Source of the DNA: Botryosphaeria dothidea
Taxonomy: Eukaryota; Ascomycota; Dothideomycetes; Botryosphaeriales; Botryosphaeriaceae
DNA: 64,000 nt
Direction of reading: 5' to 3'
Assembly (NCBI GenBank): GCA_011503125.2
Contig: WWBZ02000016.1
Coordinates: 3,286,001-3,350,000 of the forward strand
The notes beneath the pieces are model-generated. The model made no database searches. It saw nothing but the letters and a program-made list of their open reading frames with translations, and had not been told where the DNA came from. Each line of letters starts with the position of its first letter. Position 1 is the first letter of the stretch. Made by a program: the position numbers and the translations under genes. Positions 34,310-42,971 of the stretch are shown here, in pieces.

Positions 34310-35281
34310 ATGAAGGTTGCTACTCTTCTTCTCGGCTCCGCCATTGCCGTATCCACCACTGTCCTCGCGCAGAAGCCTGACAACGAGGCCATTTGCGACG
34401 AGCCTGGCCAGCCCTGCTATGCCCTTAGGCGCGCCGCTGATGCTGCCGCCTTCGCTCTTGCCTACGCGCAGCCTTGCCAGGGTCCCGCTCACGCCTGTGC
34501 TCTTGCTAAGCGTGATGTTGAGGATTTTGGATTGGTGCTCGACGAGCTTTGGGCCAACTACACATCAACTGGTAAGTCTCATCGAAAAAAGGCATCCCCC
34601 CATACATGTAGCGAGATAAAGCTAACTGAATCCCCTGCAGACGGAAACTCTCTCGACGAGTTCGTCAAGCGCGCTGGAGGCAGCGGTAATTACTGCCACT
34701 TCCGCGGCTCGGCTTGTCCCAAGAAGCGTGCGCCAGAGCCAGAGCCAGAGCCAGAAGCTAAAGGGACCGGTAACTACTGCCACTTCCGCGGCTCCGCCTG
34801 TCCTAAGAAGCGTGCGCCTGAGCCTGAGCCCGAACCTGCAAGCAGGTTCTACTGCCGCTTCCGTGGCTCTGCTTGTCCCAAGAAGCGTGCACCAGAGCCA
34901 GAGCCAGAAGCTAAAGGGACCGGTAACTACTGTCACTTCCGCGGCTCCGCCTGTCCTAAGAAGCGTGCGCCTGTGCCTGAGCCCGAACCTGCAAGCAGGT
35001 TCTACTGCCGCTTCCGTGGCTCAGTCTGTCCCAAGAAGCGGGATCTCATTGAGACCGAGGAGGGCCCTGTTGATTACAAGTCTCTTGACTTCTGCCACGA
35101 CGAAGGCCAGCCGTGCTACAGGTTGAAGCGTGCCGCCGAGGCCATCGCCGAGGCCGTTCTCGCACCAGAGGAGACCGTGAACGAGAAGAGGGAGGCCGCG
35201 CCCGTCTGTACGAGCTGCATCCAGGCTCGTCGTGACCTCGAGGAGCTTTCCAAGGCTGCTGACCTGTTTGTTGCTTCTTAG
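34310..35281 (+). CDS. ppg1: Alpha-factor-type mating pheromone precursor, 2 exons, 300 aa
   Basis: Secreted precursor of an unmodified peptide pheromone sensed by a Ste2-type receptor. Exons are 34310-34571 and 34641-35281 (301 codons); the 69-nt intron has donor GTAAGT, branch GCTAAC and acceptor CTGCAG. The signal peptide is MKVATLLLGSAIAVSTTVLA. Five peptide copies end in KKR Kex2 sites, at residues 104-117, 132-145, 157-170, 183-196 and 208-221. Copies 1, 2 and 4 read NYCHFRGSACP; 3 and 5 read FYCRFRGS(A/V)CP. Between them lie EPEPEPEAKGTG or EPEPEPAS spacers, where the X-P/E-P dipeptides suit Ste13-type trimming. Outside the repeat, residues 29-41, 56-68 and 239-251 also have CX6C followed by RR or KR; two contain GQPCY. 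The upstream in-frame ATG 34157 is rejected because it would bury the signal peptide. Confidence 0.88.
   Translation: MKVATLLLGSAIAVSTTVLAQKPDNEAICDEPGQPCYALRRAADAAAFALAYAQPCQGPAHACALAKRDVEDFGLVLDELWANYTSTGKSHRKKASPHTCSEIKLTESPADGNSLDEFVKRAGGSGNYCHFRGSACPKKRAPEPEPEPEAKGTGNYCHFRGSACPKKRAPEPEPEPASRFYCRFRGSACPKKRAPEPEPEAKGTGNYCHFRGSACPKKRAPVPEPEPASRFYCRFRGSVCPKKRDLIETEEGPVDYKSLDFCHDEGQPCYRLKRAAEAIAEAVLAPEETVNEKREAAPVCTSCIQARRDLEELSKAADLFVAS
34688..35041 (+). repeat. Tandem pheromone repeat, five units in two alternating types
   Basis: Five 42-base peptide-coding blocks start at 34688, 34772, 34847, 34925 and 35000, with 33-42 base spacers. Blocks 2+3 (from 34772) and 4+5 (from 34925) form a near-identical pair repeated at 153-base offset, so a two-unit segment was probably duplicated. 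The spacers are GAGCC-type (Glu-Pro) microsatellites, which would promote unequal exchange. Confidence 0.85.
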
Positions 35282-36529
35282 ACGGCTTGAACCGGCCGAA
35301 TCTGGATGATTAGCTGCCATGCTCGACTCGATACACCGCGACGCTTTCATTAGGTGTCGTTCTATTTTCAGTCCTTTTCTTTTCTTGGATACTGGCTTAA
35401 ATCTTGAACATACAACCGCCACCTTCCTTCACCGCGTTCTCCTGTCAACCACAGCGGCGGGATGGAGTAAACTATTTACCCGCCATCTCATTCCACAATT
35501 TGGTTTCTAATCAACGACACTACCAGGCCCAGAGACGAACACCCACCCCTCATTCAAAATTGAGTCCGTGACTGGACCCCAAAAACCTACCATTGTTGTC
35601 ATCTGCTAGGTTAGCCCACCTTGGATGATCGTTAGGCAAACTGTTTGGACCTTTACGGTGTGAAAGGGTGAAATTGTTTGGGCGAGGCCGGCGTTGAGAT
35701 CATACACCACTTCTGAATAGTAGATCCGATGGTGGTATCAGACGTGTCTGGCCATTTGCCTTTTCTTTCTTGTATCCGCCTCATCTTACCTTAGCCTAGA
35801 ATAAATCAATCACCATCTTCGGGCAACTGTGGCTTTTAGTGTTTCTTCTTTCCTATTTTTACTCCACCTACAATTGTCTACGACACTAAGATCATCGACA
35901 TTTTTTATTTGCGTGGCCGTGCTCCTTTGCCAATGTGAGAAATTGAGTACTTGTAAATGCGCTTGTGCATTTTCTTTTGGCCTATGTCCACAGCACTGGC
36001 AACTACTAAGTTGGTGGAAGGCATGCACGCTGGTTTGAGCCGCAACACTTCTCATCATTAGGAAGAGTTGATGTTGAATCACTCTGCATAATACATTTTG
36101 GTATGGCATTATCGCTGTGTATAACGCTAAGAAGACCTCTTTACCCCAGTTTCTAATTCAAGAGTATCTGGTAACAATGCACGATATAGCTAGCCAAAGT
36201 CCGTTACAAGAAACCATATGCCCCCGTTATCAGACCTGAATGGGTCGTCTTTCTCGAACTTGTGGACTAGAATTCTGTCGCTGAGTAGCATTTAAGGACT
36301 CGCGACATTCGTGCGGGCGAACATCAGTACGAGCTGATGACGCTCGGACGAATGTTCCAAATGTAGCAGGAGAACTGCTGGTACTTGCAGCCAAGCCACA
36401 CGTGTCTGTTCTCCGGACCCCGCCAAACCTCCCCACAATCAGCGCTTGCTGAGGTTTGATTTATACATGAACAAACACTTGCCCTGATACGTGTAGAAAA
36501 CTCCAAAAGAATAATCCAATTTCGTACGT
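35282..36529. other. Intergenic, convergent 3' ends
   Basis: About 1.25 kb between the 3' ends of the pheromone and BIG1 genes, AT-richer than average. A 99-codon minus-strand frame (36109-35810) has no recognisable features. Nothing else was seen. Confidence 0.45.
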
Positions 36530-37626
36530 TTATTGCTGCTTCTTCTGCGCGGAGGGGCCCATTTCTTTGCTAAAAGCGAAATAAGACACCTCGAGGCCAG
36601 CAACAGCACTAACACCAACGTAGAGGATGAGAAAGAGGACGAGGCTGACAGAAACACCCATGAAGATGCCTAGAACCCGAGGTTAGCTGGATCGCATAGG
36701 CGTTGACCGGAGGCTGAGTACGTACCGGGAGAGAGAAACTGGTACTTCTCAAACAGAGCAACATCATCATCATCCTTGGCGCGGCTAGAGAGAGCACGCT
36801 TCATCTCAGTGTGCAGAGGGAATGTCTCATCCATCTCATAGCCCTGGACCGGATGCTGCTGCTTCGGAGGCGGGATTTGGTCGACGGCGGGAGGGGTGGT
36901 AGTATAGATGACGGTGTAGCTTTTCTCCTGAACGGTGGACATCAGAGCATCCAGGAACGCATCTAGAGCGTGTCAGATGCTGCTGAGCTTGGCGACAATC
37001 AGATGGCAATACGTACCGTTCTCGGTGAGGGAAGAAGTTCTCTCCTCGGGATTAGCGGATGGCGCGGTGAAGTCCAGCTTGATGACGCGCGGGAAGTCGT
37101 CCTCAAGTGAAATGTAGCCGCCTGGGTGGACATGTTAGAGTGATGTTTCAGACGCAGAGCAGATGGACCTACTGGACGCGTCGACGTTCATTCTCGTGGC
37201 CTTGCACTGCTTCTCAACATACTTGGCCACAGCCTCGGCGTTGGTCCCGCCAACAACCTCATTGATGGAGCCAGTAGAGATGCCAGCCTCGGTGTTCTGG
37301 AATCGCGAGCGCAGCCAGGGTGCGGACCACTTGTTGTCGAAGTCGACAGGCGAGACGCCGGGCTGGTTGACGATGACGTAAGATTCCGAGGGGCAGCCCT
37401 GGAGGAGCTTCTCGATGGACTGAGTTGCGGAGGAAGAGGCGACGATGTTCTTGTTGGCAAAGTCGGGGATTGCACTGCGGTCTGCAGGTTAGCTTGCGCG
37501 GCGAGCTCGCTCAGACGTCGGGCTGGCCTACTCGGAGGAAGAGACGACGAAGAGCGGCGAGGTGCCCTGGAAAGCGGAGGCGGCGGAGATAGACAGAGCT
37601 ATCGCGCCGACGGTTCGGAAAGCCAT
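36530..37626 (-). CDS. BIG1: BIG1-like ER membrane protein for cell-wall glucan synthesis, 5 exons, 292 aa
   Basis: Type I ER membrane protein needed for normal beta-1,6-glucan in yeast, of the Big1/Ac45 superfamily. Exons: 37626-37532, 37474-37173, 37121-37017, 36962-36726 and 36669-36530, giving 293 codons. The start MAFRTVGAIALSISAASAFQ is a signal peptide. The lumenal domain contains TSPLFVVSSS, QSIEKLLQGCPSESYVIVNQ, GYISLEDDFPRVIKLDF and SYTVIYTTTPP. One membrane segment near the C-terminus (GVSVSLVLFLILYVGVSAV) is followed by a short cytosolic tail ending KKQQ, a KKXX ER-retrieval signal. All introns are 51-57 nt. Family assignment rests on layout, length and the LEDDFPRV region; primary conservation in this family is low. 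Confidence 0.82.
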
Positions 37627-38246
37627 GATGGATGTGCGGGCGGAGTCTGGGGTGGCTGCAGCACCTGGAGCTTGGGATGACCGCGACGGTTGCGCTGGCC
37701 AGCTCGGGCCGTGTGTTTTCCCGGGCGCGCGGCGATAAGACGGGGCTGTTGGCTGGCTGTCGCGACCAGAGAACGGACTTGCACCTAGACCACCTCCGGC
37801 GTGGACCCTGGGGCAGCTGGCGTGCGGCGGAGCAGTTCCTGGGGCTGACTGCTGCGCATCGCCACAGGCGGTGCAACCAGGCGGCTGATTGTTGATATGA
37901 TATGAGAGAGAGTGACTCAACAAGGCCGTGCGTCATCGCAGCGTCCCAGTGCGTCCGTCGCTCCGGACTTTTCTAGAGCTGAAGCCGACATAAAAGAACC
38001 CAGCTCTCGCCCCGCCACTCCCTCGGTCTTTCCTGTGCACTACACCCATCGTGAGACAACTGCGCAGTTTTCTCTTTCTCCCCCTTGTTCCAGTGGGCTA
38101 TTTTTTTGAAGCCCACACCTGCGCCGCTGTCGTTGGCGCCTTCCGCGTTCACACCCCACAGCATCCCTACGACTCCAACCACCACTTCTACGCCAGACTC
38201 AATCCTGGATCGCATCAGAGTGACCCAGTCCTCCACGACGCCCAGC
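37627..38246. promoter_or_regulatory. Divergent promoter region, BIG1 and NF-X1/FAP1-like genes
   Basis: The start codons are 620 bases apart and transcribed away from each other. The right half is CT-rich (for example TTTTCTCTTTCTCCCCC near 38070), as in many fungal promoters. The frame of the rightward gene stays open back to 38085 but without an ATG. Confidence 0.4.
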
Positions 38247-41200
38247 ATGTCTGCACTTGCTGACGTCGCACCGGCACCTCAAGCCCAACCCTCCAACGAC
38301 GCACCCAGACGCCACCGCAATCGAAGGAGACCCAACCGTGGCGGCAATCAAGCGAACACCGAAAAATCCCACCAAGATCAGGCACTGCAGCAATCCGCCC
38401 CTGCCCCGCGTGGTAGAGGCGGCCGGGGAGGACGAGGCGGCCGGGGAGGACGAGGCGGCCGGGGAGGACGCGCTCAGCCGGGCGGCGATGCGCCTCTGGA
38501 ATTGAGACCAGCTTCTGTAGCGCCCACGCCGCAGGAGTCTTCCGCTGAGTCATCGCCAGTTCCTGCGAACACTGGCAATGACAACCCCCAATCAAGGCGT
38601 GGTCGTATGGGTGGTCGCGGCGGAGGCGCTGAGGCCCGAGGAGGAAACTCAGCCAGACAGAACGTCAGGACATTGCAGGGCAGACAATTCGGCGGACGAT
38701 TGACGACATCTGAGGATGCTACAAGCACGCAGGTAGATGCTTCTCATTTACAGGCCGATGCTCCAGAATTTCTTCCCGGCCAGTCAGCTGCACCAAGACC
38801 CCCCAGAGCTCCTCAGCAACCACGCAAACGGCGAGCATCACGCTCTACGGCTCCTGATATTGCTACCAGGATCCACGATGACATCGATAACGGCCTATAT
38901 GAATGCGCTATCTGCACGAACGAGATTCAAAGAAACTCGAAGAGTTGGTCGTGCCGGACATGCTGGACTGTCTTCCACCTCGGTTGCATCAAGAAATGGG
39001 CCACTAATGAGGGCTCCGCGGCTGCCCGTCAACAGGCCCAGGGAGGTGATCTACCGCCCCCACGCCAATGGAGGTGTCCAGGTTGCAATCTTCCACAGGA
39101 CGTTGTTCCTAAGGTATTTGCCTGTTGGTGTGAGAAGGAAGTCGATCCTAAGCCGCTTCCAGGGCTGCCTCCCTTTTCCTGTGGAAACACTTGCTCAAGA
39201 AATCGCGTGATGCCGAAGAAGTGCCCACACCCATGCCCAGAGCTTTGCCATGCTGGACCATGCCCGCCATGTACACAGATGGGGCCCACGCGACTTTGTT
39301 TCTGCGGTCAAGAATCGAAGACCAGGAAGTGTCTCGATACAGACTATGAAAATGGATGGAGCTGTGGTCAGGTTTGCGGCGAGCTCATGCCCTGCGGCGA
39401 GCATTTTTGCGACAAATCTTGCCATGAGGGCCTCTGTGGTGCCTGCGAGATTCGCGTCGAGGCACGCTGCTATTGCGGCCAAGTGGAAAAGAAGATATTG
39501 TGTTGCGACAGGAATGATGAGAAGGAGAGCAAGCGTCTTCACAAGAACGAAACGGGCGAGGAGATTCTGGAGGAATGGATTGGGCTTTTCGAATGCGGAA
39601 ACATATGTTATCGCCACTTCGACTGCGGCAAGCACCAGTGCGAGCAGACCTGCCATGTCCAGGGAGCGAAGCCGACTCACTGCCCTCGCTCTCCCGATCT
39701 GGTCACGCACTGCGGGTGTGGCAAGACACCTCTTAAAGATATGACCGACAAAGTACGTACCAGCTGCGAGGATCGCATCCCGAGTTGCGACGAGCCATGC
39801 CTCAAGCCACTGGCGTGTGGCCACCCTTGCCAGCAGATTTGCCACTCTGACGATTGTCTGCCATGCACGAAGACAGTTTCAATCTCTTGTCGCTGTGGAA
39901 AGACGTCGCTCACCACAATCTGCCACCAAGGTATTGAGGAAAAGCCTCAATGCGTGAGAACATGTCGTGTCACCCTCAATTGCGGACGTCATGAATGTGG
40001 CGAGCGCTGCTGTCCCGGAGAATCTAAAGCTGCACAACGTGCCGCGAACCGCCGCAAGCTCCGGCCACTCGATTCGGCGCCCACTCAGAGTCGAGAGGAC
40101 AATTTTGAGGCAGAGCATATCTGCACACGGCCCTGTGGCCGTCTGCTGAAGTGTGGCAATCATCGCTGCCAAGAGCTCTGCCACAAGGGACCTTGCGGTA
40201 GTTGCCGTGAAGCTATTTTCGACGAGATCAGCTGCGACTGCGGTAGAACCGTACTGCAACCTCCTCTACCCTGTGGTACGAAGCCGCCGCCGTGCCGATT
40301 CCAATGCGAGCGGCCAAAGACTTGTGGACATCCACAGGTCGCCCACAACTGCCACCAGGACGACGAAGAGTGTCCGAAATGTCCTTTCCTCACCGTCAAG
40401 CCATGCATGTGTGGAAAGAACCAGCTAAAGAATCAACCGTGCTGGTTAATGGAGGCAAGATGCGGCGAGGTCTGTGGCAAGAAGCTCAAGTGTGGTGCGC
40501 ACCGCTGCCGAAAGACTTGTCATAAGCTTGGCGAATGCGAGGACGCTGGGACATCATGCAAGCAAGCGTGCGGAAAGGAAAAGGCCTGCTGCGGCCATCC
40601 TTGCTCTAACCAATGCCACTCGCCCTATGCTTGTGATGAGAGCAAGCCTTGCCAGTACAAGATTCTTGTTACTTGTCCTTGCCAACACAACAAGCAAGAA
40701 GCAAAATGCCTGGGGACGAAGGACAGCGAAGGCAATCTGAAGAAGTCGCTGAAGTGTGATGATGAGTGTGCTAGGCTGGAGCGTAACCGGAAGCTTGCGC
40801 TGGCTCTCAACGTTGACCCTGAGGCGCACAAGGACGACCATATCCCTTACTCTGCTGAGACACTGTCTCTGTATCAGCAGAATGTCCAATGGGCCCAGAC
40901 ACAGGAAAGAGAGTTCCGCGTCTTTGCAACCAGCCCTGAGGAGAAGAGGCTGCGATTCAAACCGATGCCCTCCCAGCAACGCGCTTTCATTCACGCTCTT
41001 GCTGAGGACTTCGGGCTCGATTCAGAAAGCATGGATCCTGAACCTCATCGTCATGTGGTCATCTACAAGACTCCGAGATTCGTTTCCGCACCTACGAAAA
41101 CGATTGGAGAATGCGTCCGCATCCGATACAACCAGCGTACGGCTGCCACCGCAGCAGCACCCACCACCTCCGATGTATCAAAGAAGCTCAAGGCAAGCAA

Positions 41201-41945
41201 CATGGTCGGAGACCCATATAACAGCTTCCTTGTGACGAATCCTCGTTTCGCGCTCACCATCGAAGAACTCCGCACCGCGATCCGCCCCGTCACCGACTCT
41301 GCCCCGATGGTCCAATTCGACATCTCCTTCCTCCCCACCGACGAAGTCGTACTCAAGGCCAACGCCACACTGCCCGAGCGCGACCTCGAAACCATACTCA
41401 AGAACGTCAAGGCCGGCCTTGCCCGCGAAGTACGTTCGCACGGCCTCGGTAGCATCCAGCTCTGCCGCTCCGACACTAGCCTGAACATCCTCCGTCGCGA
41501 GACGGACAGCGTGGCCAATGGCGGCTGGAGCCAGGTTGCGACTAAAGCAGCGGCGCCGCTGAGGCCCAGGCCGCAGCAGCAGACGCGGACCGTGTCGAAC
41601 AGCTTTACGGTGTTGAGTCTGAGTAGCAAGAGTAAGGAGAGCAGGGAGAAGGCGTCGCAGAAGATCAAGAAGAAGGCCGTCGAGGAGGCCGTGGATGATT
41701 GGGAGACGGCGGAGATGATGGAGGAGGAGAAGGAGAGGTTGGAGAGCGGAGAGGCAAGCAAGGTAGCGAGCGGGGCCGTTACGGAAGATGAGGGGGAGGT
41801 TCTTCAGAATGAGGGTGTTGCTGAGGCTTCGGGGATAGACGAAGGGGATGCAGGTTCGGCAGAGGTTGACGAGAGGAAGGACGAGGAGGGAATTGCAGGC
41901 CCTGCGGACGCTGAACCTACTGTTGAGATACGCGGCTCGGACTGA
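38247..41945 (+). CDS. FAP1: NF-X1-type zinc-finger protein (FAP1-like), 1232 aa
   Basis: Likely a nuclear RING/NF-X1 factor; yeast Fap1 binds FKBP12, and the animal NFX1 proteins are transcription repressors or ubiquitin ligases. It is a single exon starting at ATG 38247 (MSALADVAPAPQ). An arginine-glycine tract of RGG repeats lies at about residues 55-80. A RING/PHD-like finger (CAIC...CRTCWTVFHLGC...CPGC) is at about 217-275. About nine NF-X1 fingers such as CGNHRCQELCHKGPC and CGAHRCRKTCHKLGEC span about 300-830. An R3H-like domain (FIHALAEDFGLDSESM...HRHVVIYK) is at about 910-960. A charged C-terminal coiled-coil and acidic tail (DEGDAGSAEVDERKDEEG) end the protein. The domain order matches FAP1/NFX1 of other ascomycetes. 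Confidence 0.92.
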   Translation: MSALADVAPAPQAQPSNDAPRRHRNRRRPNRGGNQANTEKSHQDQALQQSAPAPRGRGGRGGRGGRGGRGGRGGRAQPGGDAPLELRPASVAPTPQESSAESSPVPANTGNDNPQSRRGRMGGRGGGAEARGGNSARQNVRTLQGRQFGGRLTTSEDATSTQVDASHLQADAPEFLPGQSAAPRPPRAPQQPRKRRASRSTAPDIATRIHDDIDNGLYECAICTNEIQRNSKSWSCRTCWTVFHLGCIKKWATNEGSAAARQQAQGGDLPPPRQWRCPGCNLPQDVVPKVFACWCEKEVDPKPLPGLPPFSCGNTCSRNRVMPKKCPHPCPELCHAGPCPPCTQMGPTRLCFCGQESKTRKCLDTDYENGWSCGQVCGELMPCGEHFCDKSCHEGLCGACEIRVEARCYCGQVEKKILCCDRNDEKESKRLHKNETGEEILEEWIGLFECGNICYRHFDCGKHQCEQTCHVQGAKPTHCPRSPDLVTHCGCGKTPLKDMTDKVRTSCEDRIPSCDEPCLKPLACGHPCQQICHSDDCLPCTKTVSISCRCGKTSLTTICHQGIEEKPQCVRTCRVTLNCGRHECGERCCPGESKAAQRAANRRKLRPLDSAPTQSREDNFEAEHICTRPCGRLLKCGNHRCQELCHKGPCGSCREAIFDEISCDCGRTVLQPPLPCGTKPPPCRFQCERPKTCGHPQVAHNCHQDDEECPKCPFLTVKPCMCGKNQLKNQPCWLMEARCGEVCGKKLKCGAHRCRKTCHKLGECEDAGTSCKQACGKEKACCGHPCSNQCHSPYACDESKPCQYKILVTCPCQHNKQEAKCLGTKDSEGNLKKSLKCDDECARLERNRKLALALNVDPEAHKDDHIPYSAETLSLYQQNVQWAQTQEREFRVFATSPEEKRLRFKPMPSQQRAFIHALAEDFGLDSESMDPEPHRHVVIYKTPRFVSAPTKTIGECVRIRYNQRTAATAAAPTTSDVSKKLKASNMVGDPYNSFLVTNPRFALTIEELRTAIRPVTDSAPMVQFDISFLPTDEVVLKANATLPERDLETILKNVKAGLAREVRSHGLGSIQLCRSDTSLNILRRETDSVANGGWSQVATKAAAPLRPRPQQQTRTVSNSFTVLSLSSKSKESREKASQKIKKKAVEEAVDDWETAEMMEEEKERLESGEASKVASGAVTEDEGEVLQNEGVAEASGIDEGDAGSAEVDERKDEEGIAGPADAEPTVEIRGSD
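38418..38471 (+). repeat. Three 18-base tandem repeats encoding RGG tract
   Basis: Three consecutive copies of GGCGGCCGGGGAGGACGA (the last with a terminal C) lie inside the NF-X1-like gene. They encode the RGG box, which typically binds RNA and is methylated on arginine. Copy number is likely variable between strains. Confidence 0.85.
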
Positions 41946-42971
41946 ACTGGAGGCGCTCCTTGATCATGATATCCTATTAGAAAACAACTGGAGCAAGACA
42001 GACAGTAAAAGAAAAATGAAGTTTAAAAAAATACTGAATACTTGCTTGGTGCAGTGATGAGTCGAGACCCGTCTGCGCCTTCGGGCGGTTGAGAATGCTC
42101 ATTGATCTGTTTCTCTTTGCTGGAGCTGCTGTTTCTGTGCAAGTGTTATTACTGCCATCGAAGAGATCGCCGTTACAGACTGAAAAGAAAGAAAACATGG
42201 AATGACTGAAACAGCATCGGGGAAACATTATTCAAGACAACATGTGTTATCTGGAAGCAATCAGCCAAACACCTGCTCACCAAATCCAGCACCAAATCAA
42301 CACGCTCTTTACCTTGTCTATTCTTTGCATTTTCGTACATTTCCTACCTACATTTGAGTGGAAAGCAAGAAAGAAAAACCCCGCCTCGCAAAACCCCCCT
42401 AAAATCCTGCTCCATTCGCAAAAACGTCGGGGGTCTCATGCAACGCACGCAAAAGAAAAAAAAAGGTCGAAAGTGCAATATGAAAATTGAAGAAGCAAAA
42501 GCCCGTGGAGTTTCTCCAGATTCGTCTACGCCCACATTTGACTCCGCTATCCGAAGGATACGAGAAGAGAAAAAGAAGCCCAAATCATCGCAAACCACCC
42601 AATGGGAATCCTTTTCTTTTTTCTTTTCATGCATTTTACGCCCGAAAGGGTGAATGAGCAGCATACGTAAGGAGAAAAGGGGACCGAAGCGGAAGGCCGT
42701 AAGCAGAGAAACCGTTTCGAGGTAAACGCCGATATCAATGATGAAGTGACTGGACAGTATCGAAGTTGCAGGCTCATCTGTCGATTCGATTCGTGTCACC
42801 GCTGTGCTGTACTTGTATATCAGCGGCCGAGCGACATGCGCAGACGCTGACATACAAATGTTAAGAAGTTGATGGCAACAAGAGTCGTCGAGATAGCGAT
42901 GTAATCCGTCATCGATGGACCTTCCAAACTGTCAGATACATCGATCGTTCTCGGTTCAAAATTTTCTGAGC
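41946..42971. other. Intergenic, convergent 3' ends
   Basis: One kilobase between the 3' ends of the NF-X1-like and PRP39 genes. It is AT-rich with A-runs near 42000-42040 and 42460. No supported coding sequence or RNA gene was seen. Confidence 0.5.

Noticed and set aside
38085..38246. In-frame upstream extension of the NF-X1-like protein
   Set aside because: It opens only at TTG, has promoter-like CT-rich sequence, and the first ATG (38247) gives the usual start.
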